Part shown: positions 8,432-15,703 of the stretch, piece after piece
Layout: each line of letters starts with the position of its first letter
Position numbering within the stretch: the first letter of the stretch is position 1
DNA from: an uncultured Collinsella sp.
Lineage (GTDB): Bacteria > Actinomycetota > Coriobacteriia > Coriobacteriales > Coriobacteriaceae
Reading direction: 5' to 3'
Assembly: GCA_900541245.1 (NCBI GenBank)
Contig: UQIS01000002.1
Span: 41,139 to 105,138, forward strand
DNA: 64,000 bases
Position numbers and translations under genes: made by a program
The notes under the pieces: model-generated
The model's input: only the letters and a program-made list of their open reading frames with translations
What the model was told of the DNA's origin: nothing
Database searches by the model: none

Positions 8432-9013
8432 CTACATAGTATGGGTCGAATAGACTGGATCGTCCCGCCAAAGTTCAACCGCATCACAAAGCGCAACGCC
8501 CTCGCGCACAGCACGGGCGCGCGTGGCGTTCATATCAATCACGCGCTGATTGCTCGAGCCCCTAAAGCGCAACGAGATATCGTACAAATCCTGAACGAAC
8601 GGGCCGTCCACCAACATGTCGAGGCAGGCCAGGATACGGTTCGTCACCTCGGTATGATGGCGACCGCCCGGCATAAGCTCCTCGAGCACGTCGCCGGTAA
8701 AGCACCAAATGGTCTTGCCCGACCCCGCGGGATAGGCCGCACGCACGCGTTCGATAAAGTCAACAAGCCCCACCTGATTCTCGGGCTCCATAGGCTCGCC
8801 GCCCAGAATCGTCAGGCCATCGATAAAGGGATGGTCGAGGCTCTCGATAATCTTGTCCTCGACGGCACGATCGAACGTTTCACCCGCGGCAAAGTCCCAC
8901 GCGACGGAGTTAAAGCAATTCTTGCACCCGCGACGGCACCCGCTCACAAACAGAGAAGTACGAACGCCTTCCCCATCAGCAATGTCGAAATACTTAATGT
9001 TCGCGTAGTTCAT
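8432..9013 (-). CDS. nrdG: Anaerobic ribonucleotide reductase activating protein (radical SAM)
   Basis: NrdG uses S-adenosylmethionine and a [4Fe-4S] cluster to create the glycyl radical on NrdD. The cluster motif CxxxCxxC is at C26, C30 and C33 (SGCRRGCKNCFN). ILGGEPM follows near residue 69 as the SAM-binding segment. The 193-residue length is slightly above the usual 155-175. The ATG at 9013 is preceded by GGGAGA. A long palindrome ends only 16 bases upstream of this start, so part of it may be in the leader. Confidence 0.95.
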   Translation of the reverse strand: MNYANIKYFDIADGEGVRTSLFVSGCRRGCKNCFNSVAWDFAAGETFDRAVEDKIIESLDHPFIDGLTILGGEPMEPENQVGLVDFIERVRAAYPAGSGKTIWCFTGDVLEELMPGGRHHTEVTNRILACLDMLVDGPFVQDLYDISLRFRGSSNQRVIDMNATRARAVREGVALCDAVELWRDDPVYSTHTM

Positions 9014-9028
9014 AGGTAACTCTCCCGG

Positions 9029-9112
9029 GAGGCCGGGACATATCATCCCGTCCTCAAACATTCTCGGCCTTCGGCCTGCGAAACTGCGGGCGGGACGATA
9101 TGTCCCGGCCTC
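9029..9112. repeat. Long nested palindrome 1 (upstream of nrdG)
   Basis: Arms 9029-9050 and 9091-9112 pair over 22 bp with one G-T position. The 40-nt centre contains a small hairpin GGCC-TTC-GGCC at 9066-9076. It lies just before the nrdG ribosome-binding site, in the nrdD-nrdG gap. The stem is far longer than a terminator needs and there is no T-run. Confidence 0.85.
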
Positions 9113-9295
9113 ATGCAAAGGGTAACTCAATGAACGAAGCGAACATCGAGTATAGGGTTCGAGGTCCAATAAAAACTTTGTTGCAGCTCAACCGCCATCG
9201 CAAGCAAAGCGTTGTTGCAAGTCAACTCATTTCCGCTAAGAACTTCGAGGAGTGAGCAGGCCGTATGCTGCATCTCAGCTACATCAACTTGGCTG
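9113..9295. other. nrdD-nrdG spacer between two palindromes, no gene seen
   Basis: These 183 bases between palindromes 1 and 2 hold only short open frames with no recognisable family and no convincing promoter. The whole nrdD-nrdG gap is 426 bases, which is unusually long for genes that normally sit close together. Confidence 0.5.
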
Positions 9296-9423
9296 CCCCG
9301 TAGCGAGGCCCCGGGCCTTTGCTCGATATGAGTTCCGCACGAACAGGAGGCGCCAGTGGCGCCTCCGTCGTGAGCCAGGACTGTCCGAAATAGCGAGTAA
9401 AGGCCCGGGGCCTCGCTACGGGG
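9296..9423. repeat. Long nested palindrome 2 (after nrdD)
   Basis: Arms 9296-9325 and 9394-9423 pair over 30 bp with one mismatch. The centre holds a second hairpin, GGAGGCGCC-AGT-GGCGCCTCC, at 9346-9366. It begins 16 bases after the nrdD stop, so it lies in the nrdD 3' region. Confidence 0.88.
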
Positions 9424-9439
9424 CGGCCTGGGATGGTTA

Positions 9440-11662
9440 TTAGAGATGCAGCACGCGGTCGCGGATCTCCTCGGTTCGGCCCTGGTTCCAGAACTGGGTA
9501 CCGATGTAGCCGCACGTACGACGAGCGACATTCATCTTCTCCTGGTCACGATTGCCGCAATTGGGGCACTCCCACACCAGCTTGCCGTCATCCTCGACAA
9601 TCTTGATCTCACCGTCGTAGCCGCACACCTGGCAGTAGTCGCTCTTGGTGTTGAGCTCGGCGTACATGATGTTGTCGTAGATGTACTGCATCACGCGAAT
9701 GACAGCCTTGAGGTTGTCCTGCATGTTGGGAACCTCGACGTAGGAGATGGCACCGCCCGGCGAAAGCTGCTGGAACATACCCTCGAACTTGAGCTTGTCG
9801 AATGCGTCGATCTCCTCGGACACGTGGACGTGGTAGCTGTTGGTGATGTAGCCCTTGTCCGTCACGCCCGGGATGATGCCAAAACGACGCTGCAGGCACT
9901 TGGCGAACTTGTAGGTCGTCGACTCAAGCGGGGTACCGTACAGCGAGAAGTCAATATCGCTTTCGGCCTTCCACTCCGCGCACTTGTCGTTCATGCGCTG
10001 CATGACGGCCATGGCAAAGGGCGTGCCCTCCTTCTCGGTGTGGCTGTGGCCCGTCATGTACTTAACGCACTCATACAGGCCGGCATAACCCAGACTAATG
10101 GTGGAGTAACCGCCCACGAGCAACTTGTCGATCGTCTCGCCCTTCTTCAGGCGGGCGAGGGCACCGTACTGCCAAAGAATCGGTGCGGCATCCGAAAGCG
10201 TACCCATCAGACGCTCATGACGGCACAGCAGGGCGCGGTGGCACAGCTCAAGGCGCTCGTCGAAGATCTTCCAGAACTTATCCATGTCCTGATGCGAGCT
10301 CAGCGCGACATCGGGCAGGTTGATGGTCACAACGCCCTGGTTAAAGCGACCGTAGTACTTGGGCTTGTTCGGGTCATAGTTCAGCGCGTTGGCCACGTTG
10401 TTAAATCCGTTACCGGAGCGGTCGGGCGTCAGGAAGCTGCGGCAACCCATGCAGGTATAGCAGTCGCCGTTGCCCGCGGTCTCGCCCTTCGACAGCTTGA
10501 GCTCGCGCATCTTCTTCTCGGAGATGTAGTCGGGCACCATGCGCTTGGCGGTGCACTTCGCAGCCAGCTGAGTCAGGTAGAAGTACGGGGAATCCTCGTG
10601 AACGTTATCGTCCTCGAGCACGTAGATGAGCTTGGGGAACGCCGGGGTGATCCACACGCCGGCTTCGTTCTTAACGCCCTCATAGCGCTGACGAAGCGTC
10701 TCCTCCACAATCATGGCAAGGTCATGCTTCTCCTGGGGCGTACGGGCCTCATTGAGATACATAAAGACCGTCACGAACGGCGCCTGGCCATTCGTGGTCA
10801 TAAGGGTCACGACCTGATACTGAATCGTCTGAACGCCGCGACGGATCTCGTCACGCAGGCGGTCCTCAACAACCTCGCGGACCTTTTCGGGAGATGCGGA
10901 AACGCCGAGCTCCTCGAGCTCGCGGGCGACCTCGCCGCGAATCTTTTGACGGCTCACCTCGACGAACGGGGCAAGATGGGTCAGCGAAATCGACTGGCCA
11001 CCGTACTGGGAGGAAGCAACCTGAGCGATGATCTGCGTCGCGATGTTGCAGGCAGTCGAGAAGCTGTGCGGCTTCTCGATCAGCGTGCCCGAAATAACAG
11101 TACCGTTCTGGAGCATATCCTCCAGGTTCACCAGGTCGCAGTTATGCATGTGCTGGGCAAAGTAGTCCGAATCATGGAAGTGAATCAGACCCTCATTGTG
11201 AGCATCCACAATCTCCTGGGGCAGCAGCACACGCTGGGTCAGGTCCTTGGAGATCTCGCCGGCCATGTAGTCACGCTGAACGGAATTGACGGTCGGGTTC
11301 TTGTTGGAGTTCTCCTGCTTGACCTCTTCGTTGTTGCACTCAATCAGCGACAGAATCTTGTCGTCAGTCGTGTTCTTCTGGCGCTTCAGGCTCTGAACAT
11401 AGCGATAGATGATGTAATGGCGAGCGACCTCGTAGCAGTCGAGACGCATAATCTCGTCCTCGACCAGATCCTGAATCTCCTCGACCGACACGGTGTGGCC
11501 CGCGTTCTCGCATGCCTCGGCGACGTTTTGTGCCGCGTAAACCACCTGGCGGTCGGTAAGACGAGAGCTCTCCTCGACCTCCAAGTTTGCGGCACGGATG
11601 GCATTGACAATCTTATCGATGTCAAAGACAACCTCGGTGCCGCTGCGCTTGATGATCTTCAT
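9440..11662 (-). CDS. nrdD: Anaerobic (class III) ribonucleoside-triphosphate reductase
   Basis: NrdD reduces ribonucleoside triphosphates to deoxy forms under anaerobic conditions using a glycyl radical made by NrdG. The 740-residue protein has an N-terminal ATP-cone allosteric domain (about 3-95) and a large ten-stranded barrel. It also has a C-terminal zinc site (CQVC and CPNC) and the glycyl-radical loop RRTCGYIGTQFW with G718 as the radical residue. The promoter lies about 220 bases upstream and carries two NrdR-type boxes. No aerobic reductase genes are seen in the window, in line with a strict anaerobe. Confidence 0.97.
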   Translation of the reverse strand: MKIIKRSGTEVVFDIDKIVNAIRAANLEVEESSRLTDRQVVYAAQNVAEACENAGHTVSVEEIQDLVEDEIMRLDCYEVARHYIIYRYVQSLKRQKNTTDDKILSLIECNNEEVKQENSNKNPTVNSVQRDYMAGEISKDLTQRVLLPQEIVDAHNEGLIHFHDSDYFAQHMHNCDLVNLEDMLQNGTVISGTLIEKPHSFSTACNIATQIIAQVASSQYGGQSISLTHLAPFVEVSRQKIRGEVARELEELGVSASPEKVREVVEDRLRDEIRRGVQTIQYQVVTLMTTNGQAPFVTVFMYLNEARTPQEKHDLAMIVEETLRQRYEGVKNEAGVWITPAFPKLIYVLEDDNVHEDSPYFYLTQLAAKCTAKRMVPDYISEKKMRELKLSKGETAGNGDCYTCMGCRSFLTPDRSGNGFNNVANALNYDPNKPKYYGRFNQGVVTINLPDVALSSHQDMDKFWKIFDERLELCHRALLCRHERLMGTLSDAAPILWQYGALARLKKGETIDKLLVGGYSTISLGYAGLYECVKYMTGHSHTEKEGTPFAMAVMQRMNDKCAEWKAESDIDFSLYGTPLESTTYKFAKCLQRRFGIIPGVTDKGYITNSYHVHVSEEIDAFDKLKFEGMFQQLSPGGAISYVEVPNMQDNLKAVIRVMQYIYDNIMYAELNTKSDYCQVCGYDGEIKIVEDDGKLVWECPNCGNRDQEKMNVARRTCGYIGTQFWNQGRTEEIRDRVLHL

Positions 11663-11885
11663 CCTCTTGCCTCTTTCGCGTCGAAATCGTATTGCGCTTC
11701 AGAGCCAAACGATGCCCGGCAGGGCTGCCCCTGTCTTGCGGCGCCGTCGCGCAATCTGTGTTTTCGAAAACCATAGGCCCTCATGCGGACAATCCTCGCA
11801 GCCAATCAAGGGGCTCGAAGATCCATCCAAATGGGGCGAATAAGGTCCTCGTTCTCTGTCCGCCATCTATCATACGACAAAGAGG

Positions 11886-11933
11886 CATCTATATCCTGTA
11901 TTCTTTTTTTAGGTCAAACACAACATATAGTGT
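11886..11933 (-). promoter_or_regulatory. nrdD promoter with tandem NrdR boxes
   Basis: On the minus strand a -35 TTGACC (11917-11912) and a -10 TATAGA (11893-11888) are 18 bases apart. A strong NrdR-box match, ACACAACATATAGTGT, sits at 11918-11933 directly upstream of the -35. A weaker one at 11886-11901 (11 of 16 consensus positions) overlaps the -10. The two start 32 bases apart, three helical turns, which is the usual NrdR arrangement. The leader to nrdD would be about 220 nt. Confidence 0.8.
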
Positions 11934-12224
11934 TTCAGCAGGTCAAAGCAATTAGTTATTTTGCAGACGCATTAATTATGAGGGGTTCTTGGCAAGTCGG
12001 TAAAACGTTACCAACACGGCTACCTGCATGGCAGTTATAAAACCCCCTTAGTCAAGCCGCTGACAAATCCTACCAAAACCAAGCCGCTCACGCCAAAAGA
12101 ATCCAAAAGATTATGCTTGACCAACATGTTGCGGTCACGGTCGGCCAGGACGTATGCAACCTGCCGGCACCTCTACGGGGACCTTGGATCAATATTTGCT
12201 GGCATATTTGACGGCGTGCTTGGT
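11934..12224. other. Intergenic stretch upstream of nrdD, no gene seen
   Basis: About 290 bases between the NrdR box and the tRNA-Val terminator, locally AT-richer than the genes. No open frame of a known family is present. A partly symmetrical element GGTAAAACGTTACC at 11999-12012 looks like a LacI-family half-site pair, but no gene start on either strand makes use of it clearly. Confidence 0.4.
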
Positions 12225-12262
12225 AGCAAAACAAAACAGCTCAGAGGACATAGCCTCTGAGC
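12225..12262 (-). terminator. Terminator after tRNA-Val
   Basis: A 9-bp stem (12239-12247 with 12254-12262, 6-nt loop) is followed on the minus strand by TGTTTTGTTTTG. It lies ten bases after the tRNA-Val CCA end and ends the Gly-Val transcript. Confidence 0.88.
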
Positions 12263-12272
12263 TGCGAACATT

Positions 12273-12347
12273 TGGTGGGCGTTAGAAGATTTGAACTTCT
12301 GACCTCTTCCGTGTCAGGGAAGCGCTCTCCCCCTGAGCTAAACGCCC
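12273..12347 (-). tRNA. tRNA-Val (anticodon GAC)
   Basis: The minus strand folds as a complete 75-nt cloverleaf with encoded CCA. The acceptor stem is GGGCGTT paired with AACGCCC. The anticodon stem CTTCC/GGAAG encloses CTGACAC with anticodon GAC, and the T arm reads TTCAAAT. It is three bases downstream of tRNA-Gly, apparently in one transcript. Confidence 0.95.
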
Positions 12348-12350
12348 AAA

Positions 12351-12426
12351 TGGAGCGGACAACGGGGCTCGAACCCGCGACCCCAACCTTGGCAAGGTTG
12401 TGCTCTACCAACTGAGCCATGTCCGC
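12351..12426 (-). tRNA. tRNA-Gly (anticodon GCC), copy 1
   Basis: A 76-nt cloverleaf with encoded CCA: acceptor GCGGACA with TGTCCGC and an anticodon arm CAACC-TTGCCAA-GGTTG giving GCC. The sequence is identical to the copies at 14472 and 14698. Confidence 0.96.
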
Positions 12427-12558
12427 TTACGAGGATTAATCTTACGTGATGCCCGCATCCTATGCAAGAACTTTTTTTGAAAAGTTTTGCGACGCTCTCG
12501 CGAGGGCATCAGTCGTCACGAAAGGCGCGAACAAACGCAGGCTCGCAGCGAGATGCCC

Positions 12559-14292
12559 CTACATCTCACCGAGCATGATCCAGGCAGAGCTGTCCTGCGC
12601 GAGCCTGCCGTCTGCAAGCGGTGATGAGGTGAGCAGGACCCTGCCCGCCGGCAGCTCCACGGGTGCTGCACCGAAGTTCGTCACACACGCCCAGCCGTTA
12701 TCGCGGCGATAGGCGATGACGCCGCCCTCAGCGCCCTCGGCACCATCCGCAAGACCGGTGCGCCCGTCAAGATCGAGCCACGCAAGATCGTTGGCGCACC
12801 CGCGCAGCTTGCGCCGCAGCCAGAGGGCGTCACGATAGAGCGCAAGCATCGATGTCGGGTCCACTTCTTCCCTATCGGCAGCATAATCGGAAAACCATGC
12901 AGGCTGCGGCAGATGGGGCGCCGCATCGGCGTCTGCCGGCGAAAACCCAAACGATCCGCCATGCGCGGGATCGTCCGCCGCCACCCACGGCAGGGGCACA
13001 CGACAGCCGTCGCGCCCCTTCTCACGCTTCGGTCCGTGCGTATTGGTCGCAGTAGGGTCTTCGAGTGCAGCCCACGGGATATCAGCCACCTCAAAAAGGC
13101 CGAGCTCCTCACCCTGATACACGTATGCCGAGCCCGGAAGCGCCAGCTCAAGCAAAAGGGCCGCCCGCGCGCGGCGCTCGCCGAGTTCACGGTCCTCGTC
13201 ATAAGACGACCCGTCGCGCAAGAGCCAGTCGAGCGCAATCTGGTGGTAGCGCGTCGCCTTGATTTGCGGCAGGGCATAGCGTGTCGCCACGCGCGGCACG
13301 TCGTGGTTGGAGAGTACCCAGGTCGAGGCGGAATCGGATTCGACGGCTGCCTTCAAGCCCTTCTCGATTGCAATGTGCATGTCATCATAGGTCCAAGTGG
13401 CCTTGGCAAACTCAAAGTTGAATGTCTGGCCAAGCTCGCTGGGACGCGCGTAGAGATACTGGCGCTCGGGCAGCACCCACGCCTCGGCAACGGCACTGCG
13501 CGGCGGATTATAGCGGTCGAACACGCGGCGCCACTCGCGATAGATCTCGTGGACCTCATTGCGGTCCCACAGCGGATGGGTGCCGTCGTCAACCATGTCA
13601 TCGCCCTCGGCGAGATGCCACCGGTCGAGGTCATCGCGGTCGAGATCCTTGGCGAGACCCTGCGCCACATCAATGCGAAAGCCGTCGACGCCTCGATCGC
13701 TCCAAAACGTCAGGACGTCGCAAAAGAGCGCGTGAACCTCAGGGCATGACCAGTCAAAGTCCGGCTGCTCGGGCGTAAACATGTGCAGATACCACTGACC
13801 GTCCGCAACACGCGTCCATGCGGGGCCGCCAAAGTTGGCATTCCAATTGGTGGGAGGCAGCTCGCCATGCTCGCCGCGACCATCGCGGAAGATATAACGG
13901 GCGCGTTCGGGCGATCCGGGGCCGGCGGCAAGAGCGGCTTTGAACCAGGGGTGCTGGTTGGATGAATGGTTGGGCACGATGTCGACGATGACCTTGATGC
14001 CGCGCGCGTGAGCCGCAGCGATCATGTCATCGAAGTCGTCAAGCGAGCCGAGACGTGGGTCGACATCGCAGTAGTCCGCCACATCATAGCCGCCATCGAC
14101 AAGAGGCGAAGGGTAAAACGGGCTCAGCCAGATGGCCTCGATACCCAGCCGCTCAAGATAGTCCATCTGCTGGGTAATGCCCGCGATATCGCCCAGACCC
14201 GAACCAGTCGAATCCTTAAACGAGCGCGGGTAGATCTGATAGATCGCGGCATCGGACATCCATGAGCGCGAAGAAGACTTTTCTGTAGCCAT
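12559..14292 (-). CDS. GH13-family alpha-glucosidase (oligo-1,6-glucosidase/maltase type)
   Basis: A 577-residue intracellular glycoside hydrolase family 13 enzyme acting on short alpha-glucans. The barrel starts AAIYQIYPRSFKDSTG, a form shared by oligo-1,6-glucosidases and trehalose-6-phosphate hydrolases. Catalytic residues are the nucleophile D208 (GFRIDVA), acid/base E270 (VAEAW) and D331 (LSNHD). The calcium/substrate loop DIVPNHSS is also present. The ATG at 14292 follows AGGGAGA; the longer open frame would run through two tRNA genes. No signal peptide. The gene sits alone between identical tRNA-Gly copies; no transporter or regulator accompanies it. Confidence 0.9.
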   Translation of the reverse strand: MATEKSSSRSWMSDAAIYQIYPRSFKDSTGSGLGDIAGITQQMDYLERLGIEAIWLSPFYPSPLVDGGYDVADYCDVDPRLGSLDDFDDMIAAAHARGIKVIVDIVPNHSSNQHPWFKAALAAGPGSPERARYIFRDGRGEHGELPPTNWNANFGGPAWTRVADGQWYLHMFTPEQPDFDWSCPEVHALFCDVLTFWSDRGVDGFRIDVAQGLAKDLDRDDLDRWHLAEGDDMVDDGTHPLWDRNEVHEIYREWRRVFDRYNPPRSAVAEAWVLPERQYLYARPSELGQTFNFEFAKATWTYDDMHIAIEKGLKAAVESDSASTWVLSNHDVPRVATRYALPQIKATRYHQIALDWLLRDGSSYDEDRELGERRARAALLLELALPGSAYVYQGEELGLFEVADIPWAALEDPTATNTHGPKREKGRDGCRVPLPWVAADDPAHGGSFGFSPADADAAPHLPQPAWFSDYAADREEVDPTSMLALYRDALWLRRKLRGCANDLAWLDLDGRTGLADGAEGAEGGVIAYRRDNGWACVTNFGAAPVELPAGRVLLTSSPLADGRLAQDSSAWIMLGEM

Positions 14293-14431
14293 GGGGCGTA
14301 TCTCCCTTGCAACGAGGTTATGCGAGATGCCCACGATGATACGCCCAAAGCGGACATTCGCGGCAAACAACGCCACAGCCACGACCCAAAACGCTCGCCC
14401 CCTCTCGGGTTCGAGCCTAGGAGATAGGTAC

Positions 14432-14463
14432 AAAAAAAGCCCGGCTACCGTAGTAGTCGGGCT
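14432..14463 (-). terminator. Terminator after tRNA-Gly copy 2
   Basis: A stem built from AGCCCG and CGGGCT with a CTAC/GTAG extension is followed by TTTTTTTG on the minus strand. It lies between tRNA-Gly copy 2 and the GH13 gene. Confidence 0.85.
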
Positions 14464-14471
14464 GTTGCGTT

Positions 14472-14547
14472 TGGAGCGGACAACGGGGCTCGAACCCGCG
14501 ACCCCAACCTTGGCAAGGTTGTGCTCTACCAACTGAGCCATGTCCGC
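14472..14547 (-). tRNA. tRNA-Gly (anticodon GCC), copy 2
   Basis: A 76-nt cloverleaf with CCA, identical to the copies at 12351 and 14698. It has its own terminator at 14432-14463. Confidence 0.96.
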
Positions 14548-14552
14548 ATATG

Positions 14553-14580
14553 TAAAACAAAACGGGCGCCGGAGCGCCCG
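14553..14580 (-). terminator. Terminator after tRNA-Cys
   Basis: A 7-bp stem CGGGCGC/GCGCCCG (14563-14569 with 14574-14580, tetraloop) is followed by TTTTGTTTTAC on the minus strand. Confidence 0.85.
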
Positions 14581-14589
14581 GATGTTGCC

Positions 14590-14663
14590 TGGAGGCGAAG
14601 CCCGGATTCGAACCGGGGGTAAAGGCTTTGCAGGCCTCTGCCTTACCACTTGGCCACTTCGCC
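14590..14663 (-). tRNA. tRNA-Cys (anticodon GCA)
   Basis: A 74-nt cloverleaf with encoded CCA: acceptor GGCGAAG with CTTCGCC and an anticodon loop containing CTGCAAA, giving GCA. It is flanked by tRNA-Gly copies 2 and 3, each with a separate terminator. Confidence 0.96.
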
Positions 14664-14687
14664 GAAAAAGGACCGCCTAAACGGTCC
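14664..14687 (-). terminator. Terminator after tRNA-Gly copy 3
   Basis: A stem GGACCG/CGGTCC (14670-14675 with 14682-14687) is followed by CTTTTTC on the minus strand. Confidence 0.82.
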
Positions 14688-14697
14688 GGAAATGCAA

Positions 14698-14773
14698 TGG
14701 AGCGGACAACGGGGCTCGAACCCGCGACCCCAACCTTGGCAAGGTTGTGCTCTACCAACTGAGCCATGTCCGC
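14698..14773 (-). tRNA. tRNA-Gly (anticodon GCC), copy 3
   Basis: A third 76-nt copy identical to those at 12351 and 14472, with encoded CCA. It is the first of the Gly-Cys-Gly series read on the minus strand. Confidence 0.96.
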
Positions 14774-14878
14774 TTGCGGGTTATTAATTTACGCGAGTTG
14801 TCCAAAAGACGCAAGTACTTTTTTCAAAAAACTTGTCTGCCGCATGTTCTTAGTAGCTAAACGCGCTAAAGCGATTGG

Positions 14879-15625
14879 CTAGGCACACGATTCCAGCGCT
14901 CCGCTAAACAGCTTCACCATCTGTACGCGCGTGCCGGCGCCGTCCGTACGACGAGCAACCTCCACGTTATCGACGAGCATACGCATAAGCTTGATGCCAC
15001 GGCCGCGCTCCTCGGATGCGACCGGCTCGCTCGTTTCATCGATAGAATAGCCGGCACCTCGATCAAGCACCTCAACCACAACGCGATCGCCATAGGCCTG
15101 AACCGTCAGGACGCACCCGATACCGCCCGCATGGTCATAGGCATTACCCAGCGCCTCCCCCGACGCCAATGCGACATCGTAGCGCTCGTCACGGCGCAAC
15201 GGAAGCGATTCAAGGAGTTCGGCGATGCGATGTCGGTAGTATGGAAGATTCTCGATACCCTGACGGACCTCGACGCTCTTACTCCAGCGAGGCAGCTCCC
15301 CCACCGGAATGGCGGGAATAGACTCCCGTGCCGGCCCCGCGACATGAAGGATATCGACAAGACGAGCAATCTCCAAAAAGCGAACAACTTCACCTGATGC
15401 ATTGACGAGCGAAAGCAGGCCTTCTCGCCTCATAAGCTCACGAGCGCGCGTAAGCAGGAATGCCAAGCCCGTAGAATCGATAAAGCTAACAGCCTGACAG
15501 TTGATGACGACACGACGCACGCCGCGGCCAATCAAAGCATCCAACCGCCGACGCAGCGCAGGCACCGTGGCGATGTCGATATCGCCTGGTGGCGTCAAAA
15601 CCGCTATGTCATTCCACTCATTCAT
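14879..15625 (-). CDS. Fused STAS anti-sigma antagonist and HATPase anti-sigma kinase
   Basis: The 248-residue protein joins two partner-switching components. Residues 1-105 are a STAS domain (RsbV/SpoIIAA type) with the phosphorylatable serine S51 in SFIDSTGL. Residues about 125-240 are an RsbW/SpoIIAB-type GHKL ATPase: N-box E157 and N161 in GEALGNAYDHA, D188 in DRGAGY, and GRGIKLM. Normally these are separate proteins that bind each other. The ATG at 15625 is preceded by GGGGAA; an in-frame TTG six codons upstream lacks a ribosome-binding site. The SpoIIE phosphatase gene precedes it by 78 bases on the same strand. No sigma factor gene is adjacent. Confidence 0.85.
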   Translation of the reverse strand: MNEWNDIAVLTPPGDIDIATVPALRRRLDALIGRGVRRVVINCQAVSFIDSTGLAFLLTRARELMRREGLLSLVNASGEVVRFLEIARLVDILHVAGPARESIPAIPVGELPRWSKSVEVRQGIENLPYYRHRIAELLESLPLRRDERYDVALASGEALGNAYDHAGGIGCVLTVQAYGDRVVVEVLDRGAGYSIDETSEPVASEERGRGIKLMRMLVDNVEVARRTDGAGTRVQMVKLFSGALESCA

Positions 15626-15703
15626 ACGACCATGGTTCCCCAAAAAAGCCCACTCGATGCATTCGTTTCCCCAACCGTACGGATTCAGCCCGCCCAGCGT
15701 CGT

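Noticed and set aside
9446..11776. A 776-codon open frame on the plus strand opposite nrdD
   Set aside because: It is an exact antisense of nrdD. Long reverse frames are expected from the third-position GC bias, and the translation has no recognisable domain.
11663..11880. Riboswitch in the 220-nt nrdD leader
   Set aside because: No cobalamin box or other known riboswitch core was recognised; NrdR control explains the regulation better.
14293..14649. N-terminal extension of the GH13 gene into 14649
   Set aside because: The extended frame runs through tRNA-Gly, a terminator and tRNA-Cys. The ATG at 14292 has a good ribosome-binding site and family-typical start.
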